Notes: generated from the letters alone by a model not told the origin. Counted from the first letter of the stretch, positions 10,124 to 19,139 are shown. The stretch is DNA of 64,000 nt from Polaromonas sp. OV174 (GCF_900112285.1 NZ_FOKZ01000001.1:124001-188000); one strand, 5' to 3'. Program-made: numbers and translations.

Positions 10124-11209
10124 TCAAGTGGACGCAGGTGGCTCCGGCGGCAATTCGACAAACCGTGGATCGATTTCTTCCTCGGGCTGCTCATTTTTCT
10201 GAACTTGCTTGACGTGCTGGTAGATGGTCTTGACGAGCTGCTCGCAACCCTCGCGCGTCAGTGCTGAAATTTCAAAGACAGGGCCTTTGAACTTGAGGCG
10301 CTTGACGAAATCCTTGACCACGGCGGCGCGGTGATCGGCATCGACCATATCCAGCTTGTTGAGTACCAGCCAGCGTGGTTTGTTGTACAGCGCTTCGTCG
10401 TATTTCTTGAGCTCACCGACGATGGCCTTGGCTTGGGCGACCGGATCCACGTTTTCGTCAAAGGGCGCCAGATCCACAACATGGAGCAGCAGGCGGGTGC
10501 GCTGCAGGTGGCGCAAGAACAAGTGACCCAGCCCCGCGCCTTCCGAAGCACCTTCAATCAGGCCGGGCAAGTCAGCCACCACAAAACTTTGCTCCGGACC
10601 GACCCGAACCACGCCCAAATTCGGATGCAGGGTGGTGAAGGGATAGTCGGCAATGCGTGGCCGGGCATTGGAGACTGCTGAGATAAAGGTGGATTTGCCG
10701 GCATTGGGCATGCCCAGCAGGCCGACATCGGCCAGCACCTTCAGCTCTAGCTTGAGACTTTTGCGTTCACCGGGCCAGCCTGGGGTCTTGCTGCGCGGTG
10801 CTCGGTTGGTTGAACTTTTAAAGCGTAGATTGCCAAAGCCGCCATCGCCGCCTTTGGCGATCAGCAGGCGTTCACCAGGCACCAGCAGCTCAAACAGAAC
10901 TTCGCCGGTTTCGCCGTCTGTCAGGATGGTGCCGACCGGCATTTTCAGGACGATGTCATCGCCCTTGGCGCCGAACATATCCGATCCCATGCCATGTTCG
11001 CCATTGCGGGCCTCGTGGCGGCGTGAGAAGCGGAAGTCCACCAGTGTGTTCAGGTTGACGTCCGCCACCGCATAAACGTGACCGCCGCGTCCGCCATCGC
11101 CACCGTTCGGGCCGCCGAACTCTTTGTATTTTTCGTGGCTGAACGAGACGCAGCCGCTCCCGCCATCGCCAGCGGCAATGTCAATATAAGCTTCGTCAAC
11201 AAATTTCAT
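10124..11209 (-). CDS. obgE: Obg-family GTPase (ObgE/CgtA)
   Basis: Obg is an essential ribosome-associated GTPase acting in 50S assembly and stress control. Residues 1-159 form the glycine-rich Obg fold ([20 protein letters not shown]). The G domain starts with G1 GMPNAGKS at 166-173, then [12 protein letters not shown] (G3) and NKLD (G4). The C-terminal tail after about residue 335 is short and acidic ([11 protein letters not shown]). 361 residues is normal. It lies downstream of rplU-rpmA on the same strand, but an intrinsic terminator (11254-11278) stands between rpmA and obgE. Confidence 0.97.
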   Translation of the reverse strand: MKFVDEAYIDIAAGDGGSGCVSFSHEKYKEFGGPNGGDGGRGGHVYAVADVNLNTLVDFRFSRRHEARNGEHGMGSDMFGAKGDDIVLKMPVGTILTDGETGEVLFELLVPGERLLIAKGGDGGFGNLRFKSSTNRAPRSKTPGWPGERKSLKLELKVLADVGLLGMPNAGKSTFISAVSNARPRIADYPFTTLHPNLGVVRVGPEQSFVVADLPGLIEGASEGAGLGHLFLRHLQRTRLLLHVVDLAPFDENVDPVAQAKAIVGELKKYDEALYNKPRWLVLNKLDMVDADHRAAVVKDFVKRLKFKGPVFEISALTREGCEQLVKTIYQHVKQVQKNEQPEEEIDPRFVELPPEPPAST

Positions 11210-11253
11210 GATGATGTGCGGGTAGTGCGGTGGATTGAAGGCTAGTTTACAAA

Positions 11254-11278
11254 CAAAAAAGCCCCGACAGGTCGGGGC
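11254..11278 (-). terminator. Intrinsic terminator after rpmA
   Basis: On the minus strand the stem GCCCCGAC/GTCGGGGC (8 bp, 2-base loop, arms 11261-11268 and 11271-11278) is followed by a T6 tract (plus-strand A-run 11255-11260). It is placed after the rpmA stop and before obgE, so ribosomal-protein transcripts should end or be attenuated here. Confidence 0.85.
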
Positions 11279-11302
11279 TTCGATGCCATCGAAGTGATCA
11301 GC

Positions 11303-11560
11303 TTACGCTGGTGTCACGTTGACAGTGTGCTTGTTCAGCGCGCCCTTGATGGCAAAGGAGACAGAACCGTCAACCAGTGCAAACAAAGTGTGGTCTTTGC
11401 CGATGCCGACATTGACGCCTGGGTGGAACTTGGTGCCACGCTGGCGCACGATGATGCTGCCTGCGTTGATCACTTCGCCGCCAAATTTCTTGACGCCCAG
11501 CATTTTGGGCTGTGAATCACGCCCGTTTCGCGTAGAGCCGCCGCCTTTTTTCTGTGCCAT
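11303..11560 (-). CDS. rpmA: 50S ribosomal protein L27
   Basis: L27 lies at the peptidyl-transferase centre, where its N-terminus reaches the tRNA acceptor ends. The sequence begins [20 protein letters not shown], diagnostic of bacterial L27. 85 residues is normal. There is no Firmicutes-type cleaved leader. It is 27 bp downstream of rplU in the usual rplU-rpmA pair. Confidence 0.97.
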   Translation of the reverse strand: MAQKKGGGSTRNGRDSQPKMLGVKKFGGEVINAGSIIVRQRGTKFHPGVNVGIGKDHTLFALVDGSVSFAIKGALNKHTVNVTPA

Positions 11561-11587
11561 TTTCCGTTACTCCTGGTACTTTGCTGC

Positions 11588-11899
11588 TTAACCGACGATG
11601 GCGCCGATTTGCAACTCAGTGAAGTTTTGCCTGTGACCCTGGCGTTTTTGGTAGTGCTTACGACGGCGCATCTTGAAGATGCGAATCTTGTCGCCCCTGC
11701 CGTGAGACAGGACAGTTACCGTAACAGTTGCACCGGACACCAAGGGCGTACCGACCTTGATTGAACTGCCTTCGCCGACAGCCAATACCTGGTCAATAAC
11801 GATCTCTTGGCCTACGTCCGCAGCAATCTGTTCTACTTTAATTTTTTCTCCAGCAGCAACTTTGTATTGTTTGCCACCGGTTTTTATGACCGCGTACAT
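11588..11899 (-). CDS. rplU: 50S ribosomal protein L21
   Basis: L21 binds 23S rRNA early in 50S assembly. The family start [20 protein letters not shown] places initiation at ATG 11899, giving 103 residues. The open frame reaches back to 12010 but has no similarity there. The C-terminal part contains the basic [20 protein letters not shown] segment typical of L21. It heads the rplU-rpmA unit, with a candidate sigma-70 promoter at 11949-11977 and the divergent ispB gene upstream. Confidence 0.97.
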   Translation of the reverse strand: MYAVIKTGGKQYKVAAGEKIKVEQIAADVGQEIVIDQVLAVGEGSSIKVGTPLVSGATVTVTVLSHGRGDKIRIFKMRRRKHYQKRQGHRQNFTELQIGAIVG

Positions 11900-11948
11900 G
11901 TATGACCTCGTTTGTGAGTTCTGCGGACGGATTTCCACAGAGCCCAAG

Positions 11949-11977
11949 ATTCTAGCATGATGCGTAAAAAATGACCA
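11949..11977 (-). promoter_or_regulatory. Candidate sigma-70 promoter of rplU-rpmA
   Basis: On the minus strand a TGGTCA -35 element (11972-11977) and a TAGAAT -10 element (11949-11954) are separated by exactly 17 bp. They lie about 50 bp upstream of the rplU start codon. -10 matches 5 of 6 and -35 4 of 6 consensus bases. Inference from sequence only. Confidence 0.5.
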
Positions 11978-12039
11978 GCCGCTGCTATCGGGCCGCAGTT
12001 TTCGGTCCATTCCAGGATGGGTGGAGAAGCGGGGCTTTC

Positions 12040-12045
12040 TATAAT
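12040..12045 (+). promoter_or_regulatory. Candidate -10 element of ispB
   Basis: A perfect TATAAT lies 30 bp upstream of the TTG start of ispB. A convincing -35 hexamer at 16-18 bp spacing is not visible (the 17-bp position reads ATGGGT), so only the -10 box is proposed. Confidence 0.4.
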
Positions 12046-12074
12046 CGGCCCAAACTCAACGTCTGGATTTTCTT

Positions 12075-13058
12075 TTGTCTGCCAATTCTTCAAGCACCGC
12101 TGCTGCCCTTGCACTGATCGCCGACGACATGAGCGCCATGGACGCAGTCATCGCCCGCAGGCTTCAATCGGAAGTACCTCTGGTCGCGCAAGTGTCGCAA
12201 TACATCATTGCTGCGGGTGGCAAACGGTTGCGTCCGGCCCTGGTGCTATTGATGTGCGGTGCTTTGGGCTATCGTGGCGAGGAGCGCCTGAGTCTGGCGG
12301 CGGTGGTGGAGTTCATTCACACCGCGACCTTGCTGCACGACGATGTGGTTGACGAGTCGACGCTGCGTCGCGGCCGCTCAACCGCCCATGAAGTGTTTGG
12401 CAATCCAGCGAGTGTGCTGGTTGGCGATTTTCTGTATTCCCGCGCCTTCCAGATGATGGTTGAGGTCGGCGACATGCGCATCATGCAAACGCTTGCGGAC
12501 GCCACCAACGTGATTGCCGAAGGGGAAGTACTGCAGCTCATGAATATGCATGATGCGGAGCTGTCCGAGGAGGGATATCTGCGGGTGATCCGATCCAAGA
12601 CGGCCAAGCTCTTCGAGGCCAGTGCTAGGTTGGCTGCCTTGCTGTCGCAGTCGTCTGCGTCACTTGAACAAAACTGCGCCGAGTATGGTCAGGCTTTGGG
12701 CACGGCCTTTCAGGTGATTGATGATGTGCTGGACTATGACGGCGATGTTTCGGAAATGGGAAAGAATCTGGGTGACGACTTGCGTGAAGGCAAAGTGACG
12801 CTGCCGCTCATCATCGCGATGCAGCGCGGCACCGAGGCCGAGCGCAACATCATTCGTCAGGCTATTGAAACCGGCGGCACCGGGCAGATGGCCCAAATTG
12901 TTGCTATCGTTCAGCAGACCGGGGCTTTGGAAGCGACTCGGGGGGCAGCAGCAGCGGAGGCGCAGCGCGCCTTGAACGCCTTGCAGGCCCTGCCACAGAA
13001 CGTGTACAGTGATTCATTGATGCAACTTGCCTCCCAATTGCTGGAGCGGCGCTTTTAG
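12075..13058 (+). CDS. ispB: Octaprenyl/polyprenyl diphosphate synthase
   Basis: IspB builds the ubiquinone side chain by trans-chain elongation of farnesyl diphosphate. The first Asp-rich motif DDVVD (89-93, followed by ESTLRRG) and the second DDVLD (216-220) are both present, with GGKRLRP at 48-54. The residues before the first motif are compatible with a long-chain product. The start is a TTG at 12075, giving 327 residues; the next in-frame ATG (12129) would remove 18 residues resembling the usual N-terminus. ubiE, ubiJ and ubiB for later steps are at 34-38 kb. It is divergent from rplU. Confidence 0.93.
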   Translation: MSANSSSTAAALALIADDMSAMDAVIARRLQSEVPLVAQVSQYIIAAGGKRLRPALVLLMCGALGYRGEERLSLAAVVEFIHTATLLHDDVVDESTLRRGRSTAHEVFGNPASVLVGDFLYSRAFQMMVEVGDMRIMQTLADATNVIAEGEVLQLMNMHDAELSEEGYLRVIRSKTAKLFEASARLAALLSQSSASLEQNCAEYGQALGTAFQVIDDVLDYDGDVSEMGKNLGDDLREGKVTLPLIIAMQRGTEAERNIIRQAIETGGTGQMAQIVAIVQQTGALEATRGAAAAEAQRALNALQALPQNVYSDSLMQLASQLLERRF

Positions 13059-13072
13059 GCATCAATGCAAGC

Positions 13073-13149
13073 CGGGGTGTAGCTTAGCCTGGTAGAGCGC
13101 TACGTTCGGGACGTAGAGGCCGGAAGTTCGAATCTTCTCACCCCGACCA
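13073..13149 (+). tRNA. tRNA-Pro (anticodon CGG)
   Basis: This is a 77-base cloverleaf. The acceptor stem CGGGGTG pairs with CACCCCG. The D arm is TAGCTTAGCCTGGTAGAGC. The anticodon stem CTACG/CGTAG holds the loop TTCGGGA with anticodon CGG. The T arm has GTTCGAATC, the discriminator is A, and CCA is encoded. It decodes CCG, a frequent codon in this GC-rich genome. It lies 14 bp after ispB. Confidence 0.96.
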
Positions 13150-13516
13150 GAACTTGCTAAGTAGATCAACAACTTGGCAAAAGCAGATTCGGTGCGCCGC
13201 CTAAAAAAGCAGCGAAAACTGGCAATCGGTTCCAGAATTATTCCAAATCAGGGCTTTGACGCTTTCCTAGACCTTTATCTGGATGCGCCGAATTTTGCTC
13301 AAATTCCTCGCGAAGTATCAGCGAGCGCAGTCCATTTTTCGAGGCTGCATCTTTGGCGTCAATCGTTCGCTGTTCGAAAGGTGACGGCAGACCTTCGCAA
13401 TTTTTATGCATTTCTTTGCATAGTTCCAACGCCGGATGCGATTGCTGGGCGTTTTCGATTTACACCCCGTAATCAATCAACGATGATGTTTTCATTTGAC
13501 CTGAATGCATAGAACC
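13150..13516. other. Gene-poor, lower-GC stretch between tRNA-Pro and pilB
   Basis: No gene here is convincing. A plus-strand frame starting with TTG (13174-13512, 112 codons) and a minus-strand frame (13238-13429, 63 codons, charged composition) are both open, but neither resembles a known family nor shares the GC-rich third-position habit of the neighbours. The bases are visibly richer in A/T than the flanks. The position directly 3' of a tRNA gene could mark an old integration remnant, but no integrase or clear repeat of the tRNA 3' end is visible. The pilB promoter should also lie here. Confidence 0.4.
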
Positions 13517-15247
13517 ATGGCCGCTATCGATACTGCTATCAACCCACCGCCGTCCATGGCCTTGCCGGGTTTGGGCCGGGCTTTGGTGGTAGCTGGCAAG
13601 TTGGGGCAAAAGGCGGCGGAAGACATTTTCCGTAAGGCACAAACCGGGCGTACCAGTTTTATTGCAGAGCTGACCGGCTCGGGCGCGGTGTCTGCATTCG
13701 ACCTGGCGCACATCATGTCGACCGCATTTTCCGCGCCCTTGCTGGATCTGGATGCTATCGACGTGCAGCGTTTACCCAAGGGACTGCTCGACGCCAAGAT
13801 TTGCTTGACCTACCGTATTGTGGTGCTGAGCAAGCGCAACAACCGTCTGATTGTGGCGACGGCTGATCCGTCCGATCAGGATGCGGCTGAGAAAATCAAG
13901 TTTTCCACGCAGATGGGTGTGGACTGGGTGATCGCTGAATATGACAAGCTGTCAAAACTGGTCGAGACGTCCAATGCCACGGCGGCCGAAGCCATGGAAA
14001 GCATCATCGGTGACGATTTTGAATTTGATGAAAACACCGAAGCGGCCGCAGAAGACAGCGAAGCCAGCGTTTCGGAGGTTGAAGACGCACCGGTAGTCAA
14101 GTTTTTGCAGAAAATGTTGCTTGACGCTTTCAATATGCGGGCCTCGGACTTGCACTTTGAGCCTTTTGAGCACACCTACCGCGTTCGTTTCCGGGTTGAT
14201 GGCGAGTTGCGCGAAATTGCCTCGCCACCGGTGGCCATCAAGGAAAAGCTGGCGGCGCGCATCAAGGTGATATCCAAGCTGGATATTTCCGAAAAACGAG
14301 TGCCGCAAGACGGCAAGATGAAACTCAAGATTGGGCCGGATCGGGTTATCGACTTTCGGGTCAGCACCTTGCCCACCATGTACGGCGAAAAAATCGTCAT
14401 TCGTATTCTGGACCCGAGCAGCGCCAAGCTGGGCATTGATGCGTTGGGCTACGAACCGGCAGAAAAAGAGCGCTTGCTGGCGGCGATCCAGCGGCCCTAT
14501 GGCATGGTGCTTGTGACCGGGCCTACCGGTTCGGGAAAGACCGTTTCGCTTTACACCTGCCTGAATATTCTGAACCAGCCGGGCGTCAACATTGCCACGG
14601 CAGAAGATCCCGCTGAAATCACCTTGCCGGGTGTGAATCAGGTCAGCATGAACGAAAAGGCGGGCATGACGTTTTCTGTCGCGCTCAAGGCCTTTTTGCG
14701 ACAGGATCCCGACATCATCATGGTCGGTGAGATCCGTGACCTGGAAACCGCCGATATTGCCATCAAGGCCGCGCAAACCGGTCACATGGTGATGTCCACG
14801 CTGCACACCAATGATGCGCCTACCACGCTGACCCGCATGCGCAATATGGGCATCGCGCCCTTTAACATTGCCTCCAGTGTGATCTTGATTACCGCACAGC
14901 GGCTGGCCCGCCGGCTTTGTCCCAATTGCAAGGCCCCGGCCGATATTCCCCGCGAAACCTTGCTGGAGGCTGGATTCAAGGAAGAGGAGGTAGATGGCTC
15001 CTGGACGCCTTATCGTCCGGTGGGTTGCTCTGCCTGTACCAACGGCTACAAAGGGCGCGTTGGTATTTACCAGGTCATGCCGATTTCCGAAGAAATTCAA
15101 AGAATCGTGCTACGTGACGGTAGTGCCCTGGAGATCGCCGCTCAGGCCGAAATCGAAGGCGTTAGAAGCTTGCGTCAATCCGGGTTGCATAAAGTTAAAC
15201 TTGGCATGACTTCGCTGGAAGAGGTTTTGGGCTGCACCAATGTTTAA
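13517..15247 (+). CDS. pilB: Type IV pilus assembly ATPase PilB
   Basis: PilB is the hexameric ATPase that drives pilin polymerisation. An N-terminal MshEN-like/T2SSE_N region (about 15-160) is followed by an acidic linker and the GspE-type ATPase domain. Walker A GPTGSGKT is at 335-342, the Asp box lies in ATAEDPAEI, Walker B in DPDIIMVGEIRD, and a His box in MSTLHTNDAPTTLTRM. A zinc-binding tetracysteine (CPNC and CSAC) is near the C-terminus. I use ATG 13517 (576 residues); an ATG four codons earlier (13505) is equally open and neither has a clear ribosome site. It heads pilB-pilC-pilD. Confidence 0.95.
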   Translation: MAAIDTAINPPPSMALPGLGRALVVAGKLGQKAAEDIFRKAQTGRTSFIAELTGSGAVSAFDLAHIMSTAFSAPLLDLDAIDVQRLPKGLLDAKICLTYRIVVLSKRNNRLIVATADPSDQDAAEKIKFSTQMGVDWVIAEYDKLSKLVETSNATAAEAMESIIGDDFEFDENTEAAAEDSEASVSEVEDAPVVKFLQKMLLDAFNMRASDLHFEPFEHTYRVRFRVDGELREIASPPVAIKEKLAARIKVISKLDISEKRVPQDGKMKLKIGPDRVIDFRVSTLPTMYGEKIVIRILDPSSAKLGIDALGYEPAEKERLLAAIQRPYGMVLVTGPTGSGKTVSLYTCLNILNQPGVNIATAEDPAEITLPGVNQVSMNEKAGMTFSVALKAFLRQDPDIIMVGEIRDLETADIAIKAAQTGHMVMSTLHTNDAPTTLTRMRNMGIAPFNIASSVILITAQRLARRLCPNCKAPADIPRETLLEAGFKEEEVDGSWTPYRPVGCSACTNGYKGRVGIYQVMPISEEIQRIVLRDGSALEIAAQAEIEGVRSLRQSGLHKVKLGMTSLEEVLGCTNV

Positions 15248-15331
15248 AGCGACGGACGTGAAAGTCGGAACATCGGCGTGTGACTGTAGCGACTGGGTGG
15301 CCTGAGAGCCTCCATACAACGAGAAGACACC

Positions 15332-16549
15332 ATGGCAAGTGCGGTATCCAAAGGCATCAAGGAATTTGTTTTCGAATGGGAAGGCAAAGATAGGGGCGGG
15401 AAACAGGTTCGCGGTGAAATTCGAGCCGCAGGCGAAAATCAGGTCAAGGCTTCCTTGCGCAGGCAGGGCGTGTTGCCCACCAAGATCAAAAAACGTCGCA
15501 TGCGCTCCGGTAGGTCTATCAAGCCCAAGGATATTGCCATCTTTACCCGCCAACTTGCCACCATGATGAAGGCTGGCGTGCCCTTGCTGCAGTCCTTTGA
15601 CATCGTTGGCCGGGGAAATCCAAATGCCAGCGTCACTAAGCTGCTCAATGACGTGCGTACGGACGTGGAAACGGGGACTTCCCTGAGCGCCGCTTTTCGC
15701 AAACATCCGTTGTATTTCAATGCCTTGTATTGCAATCTGGTCGAGGCCGGTGAGGCCGCTGGTATTTTGGAAGCCCTGCTGGACCGCTTGGCGGTTTACA
15801 TGGAAAAGACCGAGGCCATCAAGTCGAAAATAAAATCGGCCCTGATGTATCCGATTTCTGTGGTGGTGGTAGCTTTTGTGGTGGTTGCGGTGATCATGAT
15901 CTTCGTGATCCCGGCGTTTAAAAGTGTCTTCTCCTCGTTTGGTGCGGACTTGCCGGCGCCCACGTTGTTTGTTATTGCGATCAGTGAGTTTTTCGTGGCT
16001 TACTGGTGGCTGATTTTTGGCGGCATAGGCGGGGGCTTGTATTTTTTCATGCAGGCTTGGAAGCGCAATGAAAAGATGCAGAAGTTCATGGACCGGCTCT
16101 TGCTAAAGGTACCGGTGTTTGGCCCCTTGATTGAAAAGTCCTGCATTGCGCGCTGGACCCGCACCCTGTCCACCATGTTTGCCGCTGGCGTACCGCTGGT
16201 GGAAGCCCTGGACTCCGTGGGAGGCGCTTCGGGAAACTCGCTGTATGCCGATGCCACAGAGAAAATCCAGCAAGAAGTCTCTACCGGTACCAGCTTGACG
16301 GCTGCTATGGGCAACGCCAATTTGTTTCCCACCATGGTGCTGCAGATGTGCGCCATCGGCGAAGAGTCGGGCTCGGTCGATCACATGCTGGGCAAGGCAG
16401 CCGACTTTTACGAGGCCGAAGTCGATGAAATGGTGGCTGGCCTATCCAGCCTTATGGAGCCGATCATCATCGTGTTTCTGGGGACGTTGATTGGTGGTAT
16501 TGTGGTCTCCATGTATTTACCCATCTTCAAATTAGGCCAGGTGGTTTGA
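15332..16549 (+). CDS. pilC: Type IV pilus inner-membrane platform protein PilC
   Basis: PilC is the inner-membrane platform that couples PilB/PilT movement to pilin assembly. It has 405 residues with two T2SSF domains (about 70-195 and 275-395). Membrane segments are visible near 170-190 (VVVVAFVVVAVIMIFVIPAF), 220-240 and 375-400 (IIIVFLGTLIGGIVVSMYLP). The N-terminal FVFEWEGKDRGGKQVRGEI is typical. It follows pilB by 84 bp, and its stop overlaps the pilD start. Identification secure. Confidence 0.96.
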   Translation: MASAVSKGIKEFVFEWEGKDRGGKQVRGEIRAAGENQVKASLRRQGVLPTKIKKRRMRSGRSIKPKDIAIFTRQLATMMKAGVPLLQSFDIVGRGNPNASVTKLLNDVRTDVETGTSLSAAFRKHPLYFNALYCNLVEAGEAAGILEALLDRLAVYMEKTEAIKSKIKSALMYPISVVVVAFVVVAVIMIFVIPAFKSVFSSFGADLPAPTLFVIAISEFFVAYWWLIFGGIGGGLYFFMQAWKRNEKMQKFMDRLLLKVPVFGPLIEKSCIARWTRTLSTMFAAGVPLVEALDSVGGASGNSLYADATEKIQQEVSTGTSLTAAMGNANLFPTMVLQMCAIGEESGSVDHMLGKAADFYEAEVDEMVAGLSSLMEPIIIVFLGTLIGGIVVSMYLPIFKLGQVV

Positions 16550-17403
16550 TGGTGTTGATGGATTTGCCACTAGAACTCAATGCCGTCCTGGCGGGCCTGT
16601 TTGGTTTGTTGATTGGTAGCTTTCTCAACGTCGTCATCTATCGGCTGCCGAAGATGATGGAGCGGCAGTGGGCCGAGGAGTGTGCAGAGCTGGCAGAAAA
16701 ACCACTGGCGTTGACAGAAAAATTCAATTTGCTGACGCCGCGTTCTCGTTGTTCCAGCTGCGGCCATGTCCTGCGTTGGTACGAAAACATTCCTGTCCTC
16801 AGCTACATGTTTCTGCGCGGCAAGTGCTCAGTGTGCGGCACCGCATATGGTTTGCGCTACCCGATCGTGGAGTTGTTCACTGGAGGCTTGTATTTTTTTT
16901 GCGTTTGGCGTTGGGGTTGGTCACCAACCGCGCTGGTCTGGTGCGGGTTTTCTGCGGCGCTGCTAGCGCTGGCCATGATTGACTGGGACACCACTTTGTT
17001 GCCGGACGACATCACCTTGCCACTGCTGTGGGCCGGCCTGGTGGCCGCGGCCTTGCAGTGGAATCCCGTGGTCACCTTGTCGTCCGCTCTGTGGGGCGCG
17101 GTGGCCGGCTATCTGTCCCTGTGGACGGTGTACTGGCTGTTCAAGCTTGTGACCGGTAAGGAGGGTATGGGCTATGGTGACTTCAAGCTGTTTGCCGCGT
17201 TGGGTGCCTGGTTCGGCTGGTCCGCGTTGGTGCCCATGATTCTGATGGCCTCGGTGATCGGAGCCATTGTCGGTATTGCGATGAAGTTTTCCACAGGCCT
17301 GCGTGAAGGTGGCTATGTGCCCTTTGGTCCTTTTCTGGCTGGCGCTGGATTTACCGCGCTGCTGTTCGGGCCTCAGTCGATTCTGCAGTTCGTCGGTTTG
17401 TGA
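16549..17403 (+). CDS. pilD: Prepilin leader peptidase / N-methyltransferase PilD
   Basis: PilD cuts type IV prepilin leader peptides and methylates the new N-terminus in the inner membrane. Two zinc-type cysteine pairs (Cys68/71 and Cys93/96) lie in the N-terminal cytoplasmic loop. The two catalytic aspartates of the A24 family are in AMIDWDTTLLPDD and in the GMGYGDFKL motif, and GGYVPFGPFLAGAG is close to the C-terminus. Several membrane segments follow. The start overlaps the pilC stop (TGATG); a TTG one codon before and an ATG at 16558 are alternatives. 284 residues, normal. Confidence 0.95.
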   Translation: MVLMDLPLELNAVLAGLFGLLIGSFLNVVIYRLPKMMERQWAEECAELAEKPLALTEKFNLLTPRSRCSSCGHVLRWYENIPVLSYMFLRGKCSVCGTAYGLRYPIVELFTGGLYFFCVWRWGWSPTALVWCGFSAALLALAMIDWDTTLLPDDITLPLLWAGLVAAALQWNPVVTLSSALWGAVAGYLSLWTVYWLFKLVTGKEGMGYGDFKLFAALGAWFGWSALVPMILMASVIGAIVGIAMKFSTGLREGGYVPFGPFLAGAGFTALLFGPQSILQFVGL

Positions 17404-17423
17404 ACACATGTAAGACGGTAGCG

Positions 17424-18029
17424 ATGACAGCCCTGCGCATTGGCTTGACCGGCGGCATAGGTAGTGGCAAAAGCACGGTGGCCCGTATGTTGATTGCCTG
17501 CGGCGCCAGCTTGGTGGATGCTGATGCGATTGCGCGTCAAATCACGATGTCAGGCGGTGCGGCAGTCAACGAGTTGGCCCGACAGTTTGGGGCAGAGATA
17601 CTTACGGTTGATGGGGCCATGGACCGAGAGCGCATGCGGCAACTGGCCTTTGATGATCCGAACGTCAAGCGGCAGCTGGAAGCCATTGTTCACCCTTTGG
17701 TGGCCCAGGAAGTCAGCCGGCAGGCCCGTGAGGCGGTGCAAGCCGGCAGCGCCTGCATCGTCTTTGATATTCCCCTGCTGGTGGAGTCCGGGCGCTGGCG
17801 ATCGCAGCTGGACCAGGTGTTGGTGGTGGACTGCTGCGAAGCCACTCAGATGGCCCGCGTCATGGCGCGTAACGGCTGGACCCAAGAGGTGGTTGAAAAA
17901 ATCATTGCCGGACAGGCCAGTCGGGCGCAAAGACTGGCGGCGGCCGATATTTGCCTCTATAACGACAGCATTTCACTGGAAGCATTAGGCTTGCTGGTCA
18001 GGCAATTGGCTGGCCGCTTCGGGCTATGA
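17424..18029 (+). CDS. coaE: Dephospho-CoA kinase
   Basis: CoaE phosphorylates the ribose 3'-OH of dephospho-CoA, the last step of CoA synthesis. The P-loop GGIGSGKS is at 10-17, and the LVDADAIARQI region (dephospho-CoA binding) and VFDIPLLVESGRW follow as in the family. I chose ATG 17424 (201 residues), since MTALRIGLTGGIGSGKST aligns with family N-termini; the frame is also open from a GTG at 17400 that overlaps the pilD stop. Linkage to pilD is a widespread proteobacterial arrangement. Confidence 0.94.
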   Translation: MTALRIGLTGGIGSGKSTVARMLIACGASLVDADAIARQITMSGGAAVNELARQFGAEILTVDGAMDRERMRQLAFDDPNVKRQLEAIVHPLVAQEVSRQAREAVQAGSACIVFDIPLLVESGRWRSQLDQVLVVDCCEATQMARVMARNGWTQEVVEKIIAGQASRAQRLAAADICLYNDSISLEALGLLVRQLAGRFGL

Positions 18030-18072
18030 TGGGTCAACCAATAGGTTTCATAAAGTTGATGAAAATACCGCT

Positions 18073-18828
18073 GTGATTCTTTACGAGTATCCCTTCAACG
18101 AACGCATACGCACCTACTTGCGGCTGGAGCACTTGTTGCGCCGCTTGGGTGAGCTCGTAAAGCGGGAAAGTCCAACGGACCATCACTACGCCTTGACGAC
18201 CATTTTCGAGGTCATGGATGTGGGATCGCGGGCGGATTTGAAGACCGACGTGCTCAAAGACCTCGAAAAACAAAAGCATGTACTCAATGGCTATCGCGGA
18301 AATCCGGCTATTTCCGAAGCGGTGCTTGATGAGGTCACGGCTCAGCTCGAAGAGTGCTTCGCCGCCGTCAACCATTTGCCAGGCAAGGTCGGGCAGTCAT
18401 TGACCGAGAACGACTGGCTCATGAGTATTCGCAGTCGCGTCGGCATTCCTGGCGGGACTTGCGAGTTTGACTTGCCGGCCTACTATGCCTGGCAGCATTT
18501 GAGTGTCGCGCAGCGGCAGCAGGATTTGCACCGCTGGATGGCGCCCTTATTACCACTGGCCGAATCCATACGCGTATTGCTCAGGCTGCTGCGTGATTCC
18601 GGCGCACCGCAAAAAGTCGCGGCGCCGGCGGGGCAATACCAGCAGACGCTGCCTCAGGGGCGCAGCTTTCAGTTACTGCGGCTGCGTATTGACCCGGCGC
18701 TGGGCCTGATTCCTGAAATCAGTGGCAACCGCCTGATGGTTTCGGTGCGTCTGATGCGCCAGGAAAGCGATGGACGGCTGCACGCCAGCAATGACGATTC
18801 GATTTTCGAATTGACGCTGAGCTCCTGA
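18073..18828 (+). CDS. zapD: Cell division protein ZapD (DUF1342)
   Basis: ZapD binds the FtsZ C-terminus and bundles protofilaments at the Z-ring. The start is GTG at 18073, giving the family N-terminus MILYEYPFNERIRTYLRLEH. The length of 251 residues is normal, the composition is mainly alpha-helical in the first 120 residues, and there is no signal or membrane segment. It stands between coaE and yacG in the order pilD-coaE-zapD-yacG known from many beta- and gammaproteobacteria. Identification is by sequence and by context. Confidence 0.94.
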   Translation: MILYEYPFNERIRTYLRLEHLLRRLGELVKRESPTDHHYALTTIFEVMDVGSRADLKTDVLKDLEKQKHVLNGYRGNPAISEAVLDEVTAQLEECFAAVNHLPGKVGQSLTENDWLMSIRSRVGIPGGTCEFDLPAYYAWQHLSVAQRQQDLHRWMAPLLPLAESIRVLLRLLRDSGAPQKVAAPAGQYQQTLPQGRSFQLLRLRIDPALGLIPEISGNRLMVSVRLMRQESDGRLHASNDDSIFELTLSS

Positions 18829-18864
18829 TAGCATCGGCAGTCTTTTTCACAGTTCTTGAAAACC

Positions 18865-19080
18865 ATGTCTGCCATTTCAAAAGATCCGCTAGCCGTCAAG
18901 CATGTGGTGTGCCCCGGTTGCGGTGGTCAAAGCGTCTACGCCCCCAGCAATCCCTTTCGCCCTTTTTGCTGCGAACGTTGCAAAAACATCGATTTTGGTG
19001 CGTGGGCCAGCGAAGGTTTCCGCCTGCCGGCGGACGCACCCCCCGATGATGAGGTCTATGGCGATCCCAAATTGCAATGA
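18865..19080 (+). CDS. yacG: DNA gyrase inhibitor / zinc protein YacG
   Basis: YacG is a small zinc protein that binds GyrB and inhibits gyrase. The pattern Cys16-x2-Cys19-x15-Cys35-x3-Cys39 is intact, followed by KNIDFGAWASEGFRLP, close to the family consensus ID-GxWAxE. I use ATG 18865 (71 residues); an upstream TTG is also in frame. An extra cysteine (Cys36) sits beside the zinc ligand. It is the last gene of the pilB-yacG run. Confidence 0.92.
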   Translation: MSAISKDPLAVKHVVCPGCGGQSVYAPSNPFRPFCCERCKNIDFGAWASEGFRLPADAPPDDEVYGDPKLQ

Positions 19081-19139
19081 GGTGTCAGCGCTATCGGTAA
19101 CGCGGCGTTCTGCTGCATTCAGCAAGAGGGAGATGGGCG

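Noticed and set aside
13174-13512. 112-codon plus-strand frame between tRNA-Pro and pilB
   Set aside because: TTG start, no similarity recognised, atypical codon use; kept only as part of the unexplained stretch.
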